From contig JACATO010001127.1 of NCBI GenBank assembly GCA_018389105.1, positions 496,001-560,000 of the forward strand: a stretch of 64,000 nucleotides of DNA, written 5' to 3'. The notes below the pieces were generated by a model that saw only the letters and a list, made by a program, of their open reading frames with translations, was not told the origin of the DNA and did not search any database. The position numbers were made by a program, and so were the translations under genes. This stretch comes from Nautilus pompilius (taxonomy: Eukaryota > Mollusca > Cephalopoda > Nautilida > Nautilidae). Positions 13,101 through 28,100 of the stretch are shown here, piece after piece; position 1 is the first letter of the stretch; each line of letters opens with the position of its first letter.

Positions 13101-16100
13101 AGCTGGTAGTAGTATGTAGACTAGGAAAGCATGGTAGCATTTGCTTTGCCCATTTCAGTCAATGCCTGATACTGTGTTGGTAATGTGTGATGTTTCTCGC
13201 AGACGCCTACATGTTCCACCACATTTGCAACTGATTGTCAGTGTTCACTCCATGCTCCTTCCATGGCATGGAGTGTCCATTCTGTTTCCTATGGCTGCCT
13301 TGTGATTTCTTTTGAGCCCTGTTAATGGTAAACAGCAGAATATCCAGAGACTTGAGTTTTCCTCGTTGGCTTCTACCAATGTTGCCAAACAGCACACCGC
13401 ATTTTGAAGGTCCCTCAGTTCTCTCGAACCTCCTGTTAGCGGCAAGAGTGCCTGCAGTCTGATGCTTCCTCCAGCCCACCCCCATTCTTATAACCTGCAG
13501 TCTTGTGTATCGGGTGACTGAATGGACCTGAGAGTTTCAGAGAGCATCTAGTCGTTTGTGCCAAGTCTCTGTATAAGACAACAAATGCCTGCAGTAATAA
13601 TCACAAACAAGCCAAAAGAAAAACCAAAATGAAAAACAACAACAAACCTGGGAGATGTTTAACGAAAGTTCATCATTCTAAATTAAGAAAATCAACAAAA
13701 TAAATAAAATGCAAACATGAGTTATCTACAGTTGGGAAAACGTGAAGAACATTGCTATACAAACACCAGCTAATAACAGAATCATTATTTATAAGACACT
13801 GAAATCCTACAGTGGACAAACGGCGCACTTCTAATAGCTCCGCTGTTTACCTTCTCGACAAATAAACATTGCTAAAAACAAAGTGTTGCCTTTACCTCGA
13901 CAATGAATTTATCAGCAGTTCCTCTCTTAAACCTTTCCTTCCTCTCTTTCACCGTGGAGCAAAGTGACTTCTTCCGGGTGCTGTTTAGCTTCCCATACAA
14001 AACTATGTACACATCAGCGCTGGTGGAAGCACCAGTAGTGTTGCTGGTAAACGTAGTCACTTCGTACGGAATACCTGAAAATTAAGTGACCGATCTTGCA
14101 AGTGGCTCGATAAAGGTTCACCTTTCCTTACAAACAAAATCCAGAAAAACACACATGTGCTGAACAAAGCAAAGAAGGAAGCCCTTAAGCAGAGGGTGGC
14201 AAACCAAGGTGGTTTGTAGACGATACTAAATTATCTAAGTTATGTGGAAAAGTAAACTAATAGCTGGACTGCAAGTTTACAGGTCACCAAAAATGGTCTG
14301 GCAAAAGCTGGTAAAATCTAATGCCATATAATTTTAAAAAAAAACCAGCTCCAGTTATGATCACAAACAGATGATGGTACAATATTGTGTGTAGAGGACA
14401 GGGAATTGCATTTATTAAAACAAATTCACTAAAATGAAAAAGAAAGAACATAATAACAAAGGTAAGCAGATTTTTTGGTAGGACTTACAGAATTTTTAAC
14501 TCACTGGTCTATGGCGAGTAGTCTGCATCTTATTAAATTTACTATAAAAGGCAGGTGACAGATTTAAACAACACATGACACAGATGTTCAGGCTAGCAGA
14601 AAAAAATTAAATACAGAATTCCTTACAAGGGACATATTCTGTAGTTTCTAGCTCCTGTGGATAAAGTTCTCTTTCTATTTCTCCATCGTCTTCATCTCTA
14701 GCCAGCCAGCGATCACAAAGAAAGGTCCACGTCTTGCCAGCAGAGGGTGCATCGATGATTACTTTGTTCAAAAACCATGCTGCTCCACCACCGGCATTAT
14801 CATGGCCAATCCTACAAAACAGGTAATGGTACCAACAACAAAAAACATCGCCCAGCAATACATGGTTCAGCAAAGTTTAGCGCACAATAATCTACTTGCC
14901 TGTTAATGGGTGTTGCCGTCAAACTTTACTATTTACAGACCAAAAAACAACAACAAACATCTATTACTTGAGTAAAATACTCTTTGTAAATTTTAGGTTG
15001 ACAAGTCAGAGGAACAAAACTTTCAACAGAGAACTCCTGATTAACTCAAACATTCTGTACATCCATGTTGGAGCGTTAGTCACCTCTTTACTGTTCTTCC
15101 TCCTCCGAGCCGCCGCTGCAGTTTCTATTATGCATGCTAAGATGCTGCCTATGGTATGCTGAAAACAAAATATACATTGTCAAATAACCTGTTGCAATTA
15201 CCTAATTTTTTTCAGCTCCCCAATGTTGACAGCTTCCAGCACAAACTCATCCGTTTTCCCCCTCTCAAACTTATTCTTGCTGTGAAGAGAAGATTTCAGC
15301 TGCATCTCTCCTGTTAACAACAAAGCCCGACATCTTTAGTTTGGAAAAATCTATCACATCAATGAGAATATATCATCAGATGAATAACTAATGATGATAA
15401 ATGCAGATGCACCTAATGCATTTCCAAAAAAACAACAACATTATTTCACAAAATTTTTAAAAAATATAAATGCAAAAGTGAAGACACATCAGTATTACTA
15501 TGTCCATTAGACATGAATATATATTATCACTTAAATTCCAAATGAAAACTTGATCCCTTAGCATTAATTTAGACAGTGAAGTTCCCAACTTAATCATCAT
15601 TTTGTACTTCTGCTGTTAGCTTGTGGTATGGATATATCAATAAACTAAGCATATTTTAGCTTGAAACATAAATACCTGTGTCATCATTTGCACCATATAA
15701 AACAATGGAAATATTTGCATCAGTTCCTGCACCAAAAACATCACCTGTTGTCACCTTTACATGATATGTTGTTATGAAAGCTAAAAAAATAACAACAAGC
15801 AAATCAATTATTATCCAATTTACTTTCAAAATAAAAATTTGAAAAAACTCCTCCTTTCAAGGGTTCATTACTTTATTTGATATAAAAGCCAGAGATACAA
15901 TATTTCAAAACAGAGATTATAAATATAGATGATTAAAGGGAGCCTACAGTGTGGCAGACAATCTATGGTAATAGTAGTAATAAAATAATGTTTGACAGGG
16001 GAAATAATTAATCAGTTGAATGCTGTTTGTCTGATATTTTCAGGAAATTTTACAAACAAAAACATTTAGGTACTATCTTTTTTTTTTCTTAGGCTAAAAT

Positions 16101-19100
16101 CTTTGATGCATTTTAAAAAAGTTTTTTCGAATTAATATCTTGAGGGGTGGTTGAGCTGTAGCTTGTATAAACTTTGATGGCTTAGGGCCGCATCAAAATA
16201 AAAATAACCGACCATTGTCGTTGTCTTTTACATTTCAGAACAGTGAGAGGAAACTTAGAATTTCCGATAAAAACTGAAAATAAATAGTGCAGAGTTTCTG
16301 TTAGTCACGACTCTTAAAGTGAAATAGCTCGCTAGCTAAACTAAAAATATTTTTCTAAAATAATTTAAATGGCTGGAGTTTTGTGCCAAATTCTCCTGAA
16401 CTTTGTTTTATAGCTACTTTATCAAAAACAGCAAAGTTTTGTGGTATAACACGACATTAAATGTTTACAGTTTTAAAAATCACAAGTTGTCATCTGAGGG
16501 TCAATTACCAATTGTAATAGATTATTTTGAATTATTATTTTAAAGCTGCAATAAAAGAAAACTTTATACTTCTAGCTGTTTTTCTAAAAATGTAATGGGA
16601 TGTACACAAATCTTAATAAAGGCATAAGTAGTTTGTTCCATGTGCTGAGCTGGAAATGTGACATTACAAAACTAGATATTTAATAGTATTTATGTAAGTT
16701 ATATTCTAGTCTTTTCTTGGTAAATTAGTTGTCTTGGTATAATGCAACAAATATTTTAGGCAGACTAGTGGCTGATCAACCATTTACTTTACAGAGAATC
16801 TGAAAATGAAAATCTCCTAAGGCAATGTAGTGAACTTTACAACCTCATCTGTGCGTTATCTTTTAAAAAGTTAGCAAATTCAAAATAGAAAAGACTAACT
16901 AAAAATGTGGGGTCCAGTTGAGCTGAGGTCGATTTACCTGTCCACTGCCAATAGCAAACCAAGGAAACAGATCTTGTAGCCACATACTGCCTCTTTTCCA
17001 TAAAAAAATATAATTTAAAAGGGGAAAATTTTTTTCAAAATGACTGGGATTAATTCTTTTCCTCTCACTCACAAGTCTTGATGTTTGATTCATTTTGAAG
17101 GAAAGTCAAATTGCACTGACCAAGAAATGTTCATCAACACTTGGACCTATATGGGCAGGGGAGACAACAAACGACATGAGATGCATTATGCTCTTGTTTG
17201 TTAAAGGTCTGTTTCTTGGTAGCCATTGGATGCAAAACTGTCAGTTGAACAGAAAATCTCAAGTATCATTGTTCGGTTTTTCAAGAAACATTTCTTTTAA
17301 AAAAAAAAAAAATAAAACCTATTTTAAAAAATCTGTTTTTTTTTTCCATGTGAGTTTACTGCATGAAAGCACCAGGTGCAGTTACACCAGATGTTCAGTG
17401 TCCAGGTGAATGAATGATTCATTCAGGTGAAAAACAAAATTGGAATGAAATGAGGCGGTGGAAATTAGTGAGGCCTGAAGGTAGGAGAAAAAACAAACAT
17501 AGCTAAGCAAAACCAGCTGTAGACTGAAATGAACCTTTTGTTTCCAGAGCTATTTCATCCCTGACAGCAGTCAAATCTTTTTTACTTAGCTTCTTCTTCA
17601 ATGAGGTATTCACAGGAACAAGTTCTCTAGCAATCTGTCCGTCATCTTTGTTAACAGCCAGCCAGCATTGACAAGGGAAAAAAAAACTGAAAAAAAAAAA
17701 GAAATTAAGTTTTGAAATAACTTTTTAAAAGTCTACACTGAAACAGAGAGACAGACACAAAATAAAACAGGTACTATCTGGAAACTAATGATACAGCAAC
17801 TAAAACCTCTCGGGCCATTTTCAAAGTAAATTAGAAAAATAATTCCAGATAACCTATATTTTGCACAATTCTGTTTTTAGCTAACCAAAGATTGTGCTTT
17901 AAATTCTAATACACTATACATAGCATTAGTTTTCCTGCCACCAACTCCTTTTCTCATCCTGGGAGTTACTGCCAATACAGTGGACCTGCATACAGCTGGT
18001 GCTGAAAGAGTTAACCCTGAAATACATTGACAAATAAACCCATTTCTTGGTATTGCTGTGGCAATGGTATGAACTCAATTGTTTGGGGGGGGGGAGAGAA
18101 TGAAACATTTTTGGGTTGCTATCATTGTTATCTCCCCTAAGAACTCCTACGCATGTTGCTTGTGATAGGGATATTTACTGCATGGCCTAATGTGCTAGGA
18201 ATATATTAACAGAAGAAACTACAGAGAAATTTTCTGACGAGAGAGAGAGAGAGAAAAAGAAAACTGAAGTATCTTCAAAAGCAAAAGAAATAGCAGGCTT
18301 GTACAACTACTAGCAGATATCACCAAATACAGCTTGAAGAAAATATCAGAGTAAAGGATTCAAGTTTAAAATTAAAGGTACCAGCTTAGACATAAAAGGT
18401 ATCACTGTTTTAGACAGTTTATTAGTTTTTTACCTTTTCTCCATTCTTCCGTTGATGACATCAATCCAGTCTAAGAACCACGCAGCACCTCCACCTTTGT
18501 TGTCATGTCGGATCTTCACCTTCTTCAGCTTCCCAAGGTCAATGGCTTTCAATGAAAATGTATCCTCCTACAAAGATGACATCACACTTTACCAGGTTTT
18601 TAAAGCCTCAACACTCCTTTCATCAAGAGGAACATTTGCTGAAGCCTCAGACTACAGCGGTCAATTTATGAAGGTCATCTTCACATTTAAAAATTGATCT
18701 TAAAATAGTTTGTTCTAGTTAAGAAATTTAAAAACAAATATAAACTAGTGCAATACTCAAGTTGAACATAAGCAAACTTCACACATCCAAAGTTCTATCA
18801 ACCACAGTCATATGCATACAGCTGGAATATTCATGCAACCATTATTTAAAGTGGAACTATACAGTATGCCAGAGTTTTTATTAGCAAATCACTATCAAAA
18901 CATTCAAACAGTACAAGTACAAAGCTACAAAAGTTAACATCCATTTTAATATGGTCAGGATCTTCATCAAAATCTTTAAGCAAACAGCTAAGTTCTTCTA
19001 GAGCTGAGCAGCTTGACATTTGTTGGCTCTTGTAGCACTGCATTATGGGAGCCTTTAAGTACAGGTGGACAAAAGCCTGCTGCAGATTTTGTAGTCATTT

Positions 19101-22100
19101 CTTTATTATAACTTGGCCATACATTTTGAAATATTTGTCCCCCCAGGTCCTTTATTTTTCCAAAGCTTAAAAAAAAAAAAAAACAGCTGGAAGATTATGG
19201 GTAAGTCCATCTCTCGTGTTAATTAAAAGGTAAGGATAGAAAAGAGGAATTTTCCATTACTGACAAAAGCTGTGCACGTTTTCCTTTAGAAACTTGAGCC
19301 CCAGACGTGTTTCTCTCTTTTTTACCTGACTTCTTTCAAATTTGTTGATGTTATCCGATTTCTCCAGATGGCGCTCGCCAGTGTCTCCCTTTTCCCCATA
19401 GATGTTGATAAAAACATTGGCGTCAGTCCCTGCTCCCCACACATCTCCAGTGTGAACCTTCACAGTGTACTCAACCTCTGGAATGAATGTGGTGAATCAA
19501 CACATTATTGTGCATCCTAAAAAATCATCTTGTTTTACAACTTATAAACTCAATGTGCATCTTGAAATATTTATTGAGTTTTTTCTTTAGTAACATTATG
19601 AATGCTTTGAATTAACAAAGAAAAATAACCTACACCACTGGTTTTATTCAAATAATTAACATTCAAATACTGTATTTAGTATTTAGATAAAAAAAAATTG
19701 TCACCTATTTCACAATTATGCATTTATCAAAGGAGGTGAAAAGCTTTCTAACACATGAAATGCAAAAAATGCCAAACAGCTTCTCTACCTTCAAACGATC
19801 CAGACAGAGGAGACCTCTTCTTGTCAGTTGGCACAAGTTCACGAACAATAGCTCCATCATCTTCACCTTTGGCAAACCAACAACTCGCATAGAACCAATA
19901 ATCTTCTGTAGCATCCGCTTCTTTGTCATCATCCTGTGGAAGAGTAACCTCCTTTTTCTGCCTAGTGATCCTGTCTGCTACATCCCCATCCTGATGCTGT
20001 GATAGAATGGACTGTTTCCGATTGAGCTTGGAGAGTTTTTTAATTTGTCTTTTAATCCTTGGATATCGTTGTATAAGTAACTGAAACAAAGAGAGACAGC
20101 AAAAACGTTTGACAGTGGAATACCCACATCGAGGTGGACAAAGCTATTTGTATAACCTTGTTTTTGAATAAAATACTGAACATTATTGTGGATGTTATGA
20201 TTATGTAGTGAAACTAGGTTAAGAGGGAGATAACTCAGAGCAAATTAAATGGCATACGAATTCTTTCATCAAATGACACTCACCACATCTTTCTGGAACT
20301 TGTTAGATATACTTGCAGAATTTAAGCTAATGCTTGGAGAGACATTAGATATCACAGTTTTTATTCTTATGCTGTAAAGTTTCTTTTTAATGATTCTTGA
20401 TGGACCTGACAAGACTTTCCAAACATTTTTTTTTTTTTTTTGTGCAGTGGAATGGGAAACAATATCAATTTCTTTAATTCTAGTTTCCAAAGAAAATTCT
20501 AGAAATAAAATTTGTAAATCAATTTTTTGTTTCTTTAACTGGAGGAGGAGAAGGGGAGCCCACCCGTGTGAATACATTATTCTGGAGTTTTTACCTTTTC
20601 TAAGAACCATCCACTAAAGATGCCACATCCATCATGCCCAATTCTGATCTTCTGTATCTTTCCAACATCAGTTGCCTCCACCTACAACATCAAGTTTATG
20701 CTAAGTTAAGACGAGCTCACACAAACAAAAAAAATAAAACACAGAAAATGGAAGTTTCTCTCATTGAGTCTGCATTTTTCACTATGGATTGGAACAAATC
20801 ATTTTTGCAAGACTCCACAGACAGAGAGACAATTTCAAATCTTCAACTAGGCGTCTTCTACAGCTTTTGGAGGTAGTGTAAACAAATGAAAAATACCTCT
20901 TAATCACATTTGCTTTAAATTCTGGGCATTATGAACAATGAAAATAGAACAACTTCATTCCATTAAACTTTAAAAAATGTTTGCTTTTAATTTCCATTTT
21001 TTAATCATCATTTATAGATAATTTTATTTTGTTGAAGAAAACGTTTTTGTTTACATTAAAGTCTGTATGCTGCTGAGTTTTCTGTTGTATGTACCTGTAG
21101 TGTTTTAGCAGATCTGTTTTTTATTAGACAGGCTTTAATACCTAAAAAGAAAGTCCAGCGGAAAGTAAGAAAAAATACCAAAAAGGCAAAGTCTCAGGAG
21201 TATAAAGGTGAAAATAAAGTCGTCGTGACTGAAATTTACTTCATCTTCTGATTTATGAAGTAAGACTGACTTACAACACTCAGCTGTCATACACTTATGA
21301 TCATGGGCATGTTAGTAATACCTTGAACTTATCAATCATGCCTTGCTCAAAGTTGTCAGTTTTACTTCTTAAAAAACATTCCTCTGTTTTCCCCTTTTCT
21401 CCATATAGTCTCAGAAACACATTAGCATCTGTTCCAGCACCTTTCATGTTTCCAGTCCACACTGTGATTTCATATGGAATTTCTGAAAGCAAAAGTTAAA
21501 GGAAAAAAGAAATCAGCATTCATTTTTGCAAAAATTAGATGAATAACTTTCTTTATAAAAGAATAAACCCCCTAAATTTCTACAAATTCTTTTAAACAAT
21601 GGTAGAGTTGACAGCAAATGCCACTAGCCCAATGGTTAAATAACATGATTCACTCCCTCTAATGGATTATATATACTATTTTCAATCTTACTTATGTAAC
21701 AGAATTGAAGACATGCATAAAATATGCAATGGTGAAGATAACACTAAACTCAGTGTTAGCAACTTTTTCCAGCACATCTAAATAATTATAAATGTCGGCC
21801 CTACACAAGTATGAGAGCAATTTAAAAAAAAGTGTTTCCGGTCTAAACTATGGCTGTGGCATTAGTTTGTTTTCAACTTATCATGATGTGGTAAAAGTTA
21901 AGGCGAGTCATATAACTAATTCTGAAACGATGGATCTGCTCCTTATATCACTCAATGAATCAGACTATACCAAAATTTACTGGATCCAGAAAGCTTGCAA
22001 AGGGAAAAAAAGTATTCACAGCATCATGATTATATGGAACCTGAGATAGGAGGCTCTTTGTTATCTATGTGAATATCATCATTACACATAACCCACAACT

Positions 22101-25100
22101 GTGGCAAAAGTTTTGTGTTATCATAGAATTTTCTAATTTTGCTTGATAAAGTCGAATTAAAAATGTTCAATTTGCATAATAAGGCTACATCAATATATTT
22201 AAGTAATTGCCACTTTGGAGTTTTCCACATAATGGAAAAAATGACAAAAATTGAAAAATGTGTCAATTTGAAATCTAACATGCAAAATAGATAATTTTCA
22301 AAACAACCTTATAAATTTTGGGAAGTGTGACTCGGCACTTAAAAGTGGTCACGAGTACGGGGCGTTTGATGATAGATTTTGCTAAGTTTCTGCCCGTAGC
22401 TGGAGGACCAACACTTTCTTATCCCTTACTATGTGAAAACTGTTCAAATACAAACTTTTCTCTCTTTTATCTATAAGTGAAGGTTCTAGCTCCAGTTCAG
22501 TCAGTCCATCATCCTCATCTTTGGCCAACCAACGATGACACGCAAACAAGTAGTACTCTCCCCTGGAAGGTACGTCAATCTCAAGTTTGTCCAAGAACCA
22601 TCCTGCTCTCAGGTTCCTGTTGTCATGACCAATTTTTATTCTTTTTATCTGAAATTTAAAAAAACACGAGCATCATAAAAATACCTACCCAGGTGGACTA
22701 CAACTAAGGAACAAACAAAATAATAACATTGATGTTTTCAGGTTTGTTATTATTGGAAAAGACTTTCAAACAAAGCAGTCAAACACTGCACTGTGCCATC
22801 CATCTATTTTCATGCGAGTTGTAGCCTATGGCTAAAAAAACAAACAAAAAAGTGGCATTTTTTTTCAATTGTCACTAAAAATGTTACATTAAATAATATT
22901 TCTAAAAAACAAACAACAAAATTTATAGTGGTTATCAATATCTGAAATAAAAAAAATGATGAGAGCTTATTATTTCTGACTATTTTATTATTCAAATAAC
23001 AATAAACCAGAATGATTAAGTGAAAAAATATGGTTAGAAAAAAGCAAACAAGGGAGACTATCCTGGCAAGGAGGTATAGAGCCACAGTTATCTTGTTCCA
23101 CAATTGCACTGCTGGTTTTAGCAAACAAATCCTTACTAAAACTCTTTGATTTTTAGATGTGGGAGGAAACCAACACTACTGACTTGTGGAGAAGAAACCA
23201 TGCCAGATAATTAAGCCAAACTGAGCCAGTTATAACCAAAGAGTAAACTTAGAGGCCTTTAATTTTGGCAGCCCAGTAGTTCAGATTTGTTTACACTTAG
23301 TTTCCAAAAGACGCATTTTGTCCATTTTCTGTTCCTAGTGCACCGTACTTGCAGCAGCAACAGAGAGAGAGAGAGAGAGAGGAGAGCGAATAACAAACCT
23401 TGCCAATATCATCAGCTTCTATTTGAAACTGGTCAGTCCTTGCTTTTTCAAAACAATTACTGCCAGTCTTGGAGTTCTTCAGCCACAAGGCTCCTGTATC
23501 ACCAAGCTTTCCAAATATTTGTAGGTATACCTTGGCATCTGTTCCTGCTCCTCTCACATTTCCAGTTGTCACAGAAACATTGTACGTGGTTTCTGCCAAG
23601 TAAAGAAATTCCATTGAGAACTCAGCTTTTGAAACTATAATTGCTTTGATTAGTTAAAACATCTCTCACTCTCTCCATTCCCAAGTCTTTTCTCCAACAC
23701 CTTTTCTCCCTTTCCTCAAAAACAGAAACACCTATGATTTTATAATCATCACAAGCAGCTTTCATAATGGAGAATGAACAGGTGTGGCCAGAAACAGAAA
23801 CAATGCAGACTTACTAACAAAAGCACCCTTAAGTTAAATGCACATTTTAAATACAATCTGCTGTTTTTTTCATGGCAGAGAAAATGTTTTAGCAGAATGT
23901 GTTAAAAAAAGTTTACTGTAACCAAGGAACTAAACTTATTCCATCTGAAATTCTTGTTTAATTAGGATGTCAGCAATTTTCTGGCATGTAATTTCAAAGC
24001 CTGCATTCAGATATTTAGAATTTTAAGCAGCAGGGAAAGTCAGGAAATTATACAAAATAAAATTAAAAGTTAAAAAACAGGGTATCTAATTTAATTAGAG
24101 TGCTTCTATATATATATATATAGACATGGACAAAAATTCTTACATCTTTATTTTATCTTTAATGACTAACAAAAAAACCAAAAGGCTATCTCTACATGAC
24201 AATTACTATCTTCCATTTTTAATGTTGTAAATACCATGTAAAGATAATTGTTTTTTTCCAATGAGAATATCATGACAATACTTTAAAAGTGCACAGGAAT
24301 AAAACTTTTCTTTCCTAAAATAAAAATTCACTTTTTAAACATTTTTTTTTCTGTTTAGCAAACTTACTGTTCAACATCTGGGATCCAGCAGTGCTGAGTT
24401 CTCTAACTATGGCTCCATCATCTTCATCAACAGCCAACCATCTAAAAACAAAGAGCACAATACTAATATTTACAATATATGATATATTAAATAAAAGTGA
24501 AGTATAATTACCAAGCAGAAATAATGCTGTATAATACAAACATTAGACAAGGGCTGTATACAGCATAATTACAGATACAAAAGAATATACAACATAAGCA
24601 CAATTCATTATACAAATATAAGCATGTCTCATGTCAGATTAAAGTTTAGTGGATATCATTTTTAGGGCAGCTCTAACCAGCAAACAAAACTACATCTCAT
24701 GCTGAAATATAAAGGCAACCTTCCTAAAATGCATTTTATTCACGTTAGAATTCTGCAGAATTTTTTTTAATACATTTTTATAAGACACTGATAGAAATGA
24801 TTTTAAAAAATTAATCTAAATGAAAAAAAAATGTATATATAGGATAGCAATTACTGATAAAAGGAAAACATTTGCAATGTCTGACTATATAATTCAGGCT
24901 AGTTGTATATGTGGAACAAGGATGATTTTATGCATAGTCCATCATTAAGGATATGAGCACAGATACTGCCTGTGCATGAAATAGATGTCATGTCAGGAAA
25001 AATTAATAAATGAATAATTATAATTAAAATACTGCTGTTATGAAGTTGAAATAAACTTGGCAACAGGATAATTCTCTGTATCAGACACTTACACAATAGG

Positions 25101-28100
25101 AAATCTGATATGAGTGCAACAAAATGCAACACTTGATTGCAAAAAAATAAAAATGTACAATACAACACAGAAAATACATAAAATAAGAATGCAGCAATTT
25201 TAGAATAACGATCTTGAATAAAGAAAAAGAAGAGTGAAGTTAAATGAAATTAAAGTTAAAAGCAATAAGCAGAATTCAGGAATAAGAAAAAAAAGCAGTA
25301 AAGTTAATTACTTTTTAAATCCAAGTTTTCAATTTGTAAAAATCTGGGATTTTCTTTTTAGTAAGGAATCATGTTCTTGAATTTAATTGAAAGTACAAAT
25401 GCAGGAAGCAGAAAACCTGTTTAGAATATTTACTACTGTTGTCGCTAACAAGGTTTTAGCTGGTAACAACAAAGCCGGAGTGCCATGGTGGGAGGGGGGG
25501 TGAACAAATGGTCATCAGTTTTACTCCATTCTTAAATGCGCTTTCAGTCTTTTGTCAGACATGCACTGTCTTTTTGCTGTTGTTTGGTTACTCGGCCGGA
25601 TCGGATCCGTAGTTTAAAACAAAAACTCACTCCTAAGAAATCCCTATATCTTGTTTCCATAGAGCTGGAGCAATTTTCATTGCTTACCTGTCGCAAAAGA
25701 ATAGACATTCTGATTCTTGGACGCCATCTTGCCTCACTACAACTCTGCTTAGGAACCAGCCACTTCCAACACCTTTCCCATCATGGCCAATCCTGATTTT
25801 CCGTAGCTTCATTAATGTGACTGCTTCAACTGTGAACTCATCTATCTATAGTTAGAAAGATAAAGAAATTTCTTTTTTAATTAAGGATTAAAATTCAACT
25901 ACTACAATGCAAGAAAGCCTAAGGGGGCTCCTCATCAATTTTTAATAACATGCTTTTTTGGACATTAAGATACAAAGATAGACAGTATATAAAATTTAAA
26001 ATTTTTTAAATTATTATGCTATTCATCAATTATCAACATTTTGATTCTGTCATATTTTAATTGTGTTCACTTAAGTTTAATGCTAATTTGTTTGAAACAT
26101 TCACCTGGCCTCTCTCAAATTTGTTCTTATGCAGCCTGGATTCTTTCAGCTCACGTTCACCTGTGTCTCCAAGGTCACCAAAAATGCTGATGAAGACATT
26201 AGCATCTGTTCCAGCACCATGCTGGTTTCCAGTGTGTACTTCTACAGTGTAAGTGACAACTGAAAATAAAGTCATTTTAAAATATGGTGTGCCAGATTAG
26301 CAGAGAGGCTGTCTCAAAATATCAAAAACCACCAACATCTGACCAAAAGAACCACCAGAATGGCAACTTTTACTCACATAAACAAGGTTTAAGGAAACAG
26401 GTGGCTTTTCAATGGTAAACAAAAAAAAACACTGCATCAGATCATAAATGAGTGAGTGAGATACTGGCTTAATTAAGTTCAAGCTGAAAAGACTTAACAG
26501 TTTTTGCTGATCTGACCTAGTTATGGTAGTTACCTGGAAGTGCCCTTTCTCTGCCTGGTCCTATAGCAGCAAGTTCCCTGACAATCTGGTGGTCATCTTC
26601 ATCAACTGCAAGCCATCGATTACACTGAAATACATATCGCTTCCCGTTGTCCTTGTTTTCCATTTCAACCTGTAGGCAGCAAATATATATACGAGGAAAA
26701 GTCTGCAAAAATTAGCCATTTAAATTTGTAGTTTTTAAGATCATGAAAATTAGATATAAAAACGATGATCTACAATTACATTACTGATAAAACAGATATT
26801 AGTTGTCTTTCTCTATGTATTAACGATAACTGATGGGAGGGAACGGACAGTATGGAATAAAACAATTTTAAATTCAAATACATTTCTATTTGATTTTAGT
26901 TTTGTACTATAATTAAATTATTATTCTATCATGTTTACCTAACATGGCTTTACATCATACATAAAGAAAGAAAGAAAAAGATGGGATTTGAACCTAGTGG
27001 GAGATCTCCCATTCAGCTATTAATGCACTCACCAAAGCAGGCTAAGGTTATATCAGAATGACAATTTACAGAGAAAAGTAGTGTCTAGTTTTCACACAAC
27101 TAAAATACCAGCCTTACCATGTGACATAATGCCTTCCAAAAGATTTGGTTTAGCAGTGAGGTTTAAAGGAAGGGAACATCAAGTTTAATTATTTGGTTAC
27201 TGTTTTTGGAATTCCAGCCATGGGTATATTTTTGTGTAGATGTGGGTGTAATATAAAGTCCTTTATGTTGTGTGCATGTTTGGCAGGGGCTTTTTATTAC
27301 AATTCTCTTGAGTTTCAGAGCATCTGACCCTAATCAGCCACAAGTCTTCTGTTGTCTTAAACAATGGATCCATCTAAATAATCCTCAACCATTCCAGTCC
27401 TAGGGAGTCTCTTTACATTTTTGGACTGCATGCAAAATGAGACAGTAAACTAGAAATAATAAAAGAAGACTTTTTCATTATACGTTCTGAATAGCAATTA
27501 CTATGCAAAAACAGTTTCTTGTTTGTGCCAGAAATTTTGATAATTGCACAATTGGATGACAGTGCATCATGTTTGTCTTCACACACACACACACTTTTTG
27601 TTGGAGAAAGCTAACATTTTATAACATTTATTCTGATAAAAAAAAATTAAAAAACAGACAATGGCTCATGATTTACCCGATCTAAATGCCACCCTGCACA
27701 CATTCCGGAGTTGTCATGCCAAATTCTTATTTTGTATGGGACTCCAATCTTCGTCACAGTTACTTGAAAGTTATCCACTGCACCTTGCTCAAAGCTGTCA
27801 GATTTGCTTGAAAGTCTGATTTTATCTGATTTTCCGCTGTCTCCATACACCATCAAAAACACATTAGCATCTGTGCCTGATCCAAGCTTGTCACTGGTAT
27901 AAACCAAAACATACCAGGTAAATTCTGAATGAAAACAAGAGACATTTACAACAGCTGTGTGAGATCGATTGCTTATAATTATAACCAGAAGCAGCAAGCA
28001 ACTTTTTAAAATCCCTTAAAAACAAAAATACTTTTTATATTAAAGCTGTTTCATAAAATATGATGAAAAGAAAAACATTAATGTATCAGTTATTTTACTT

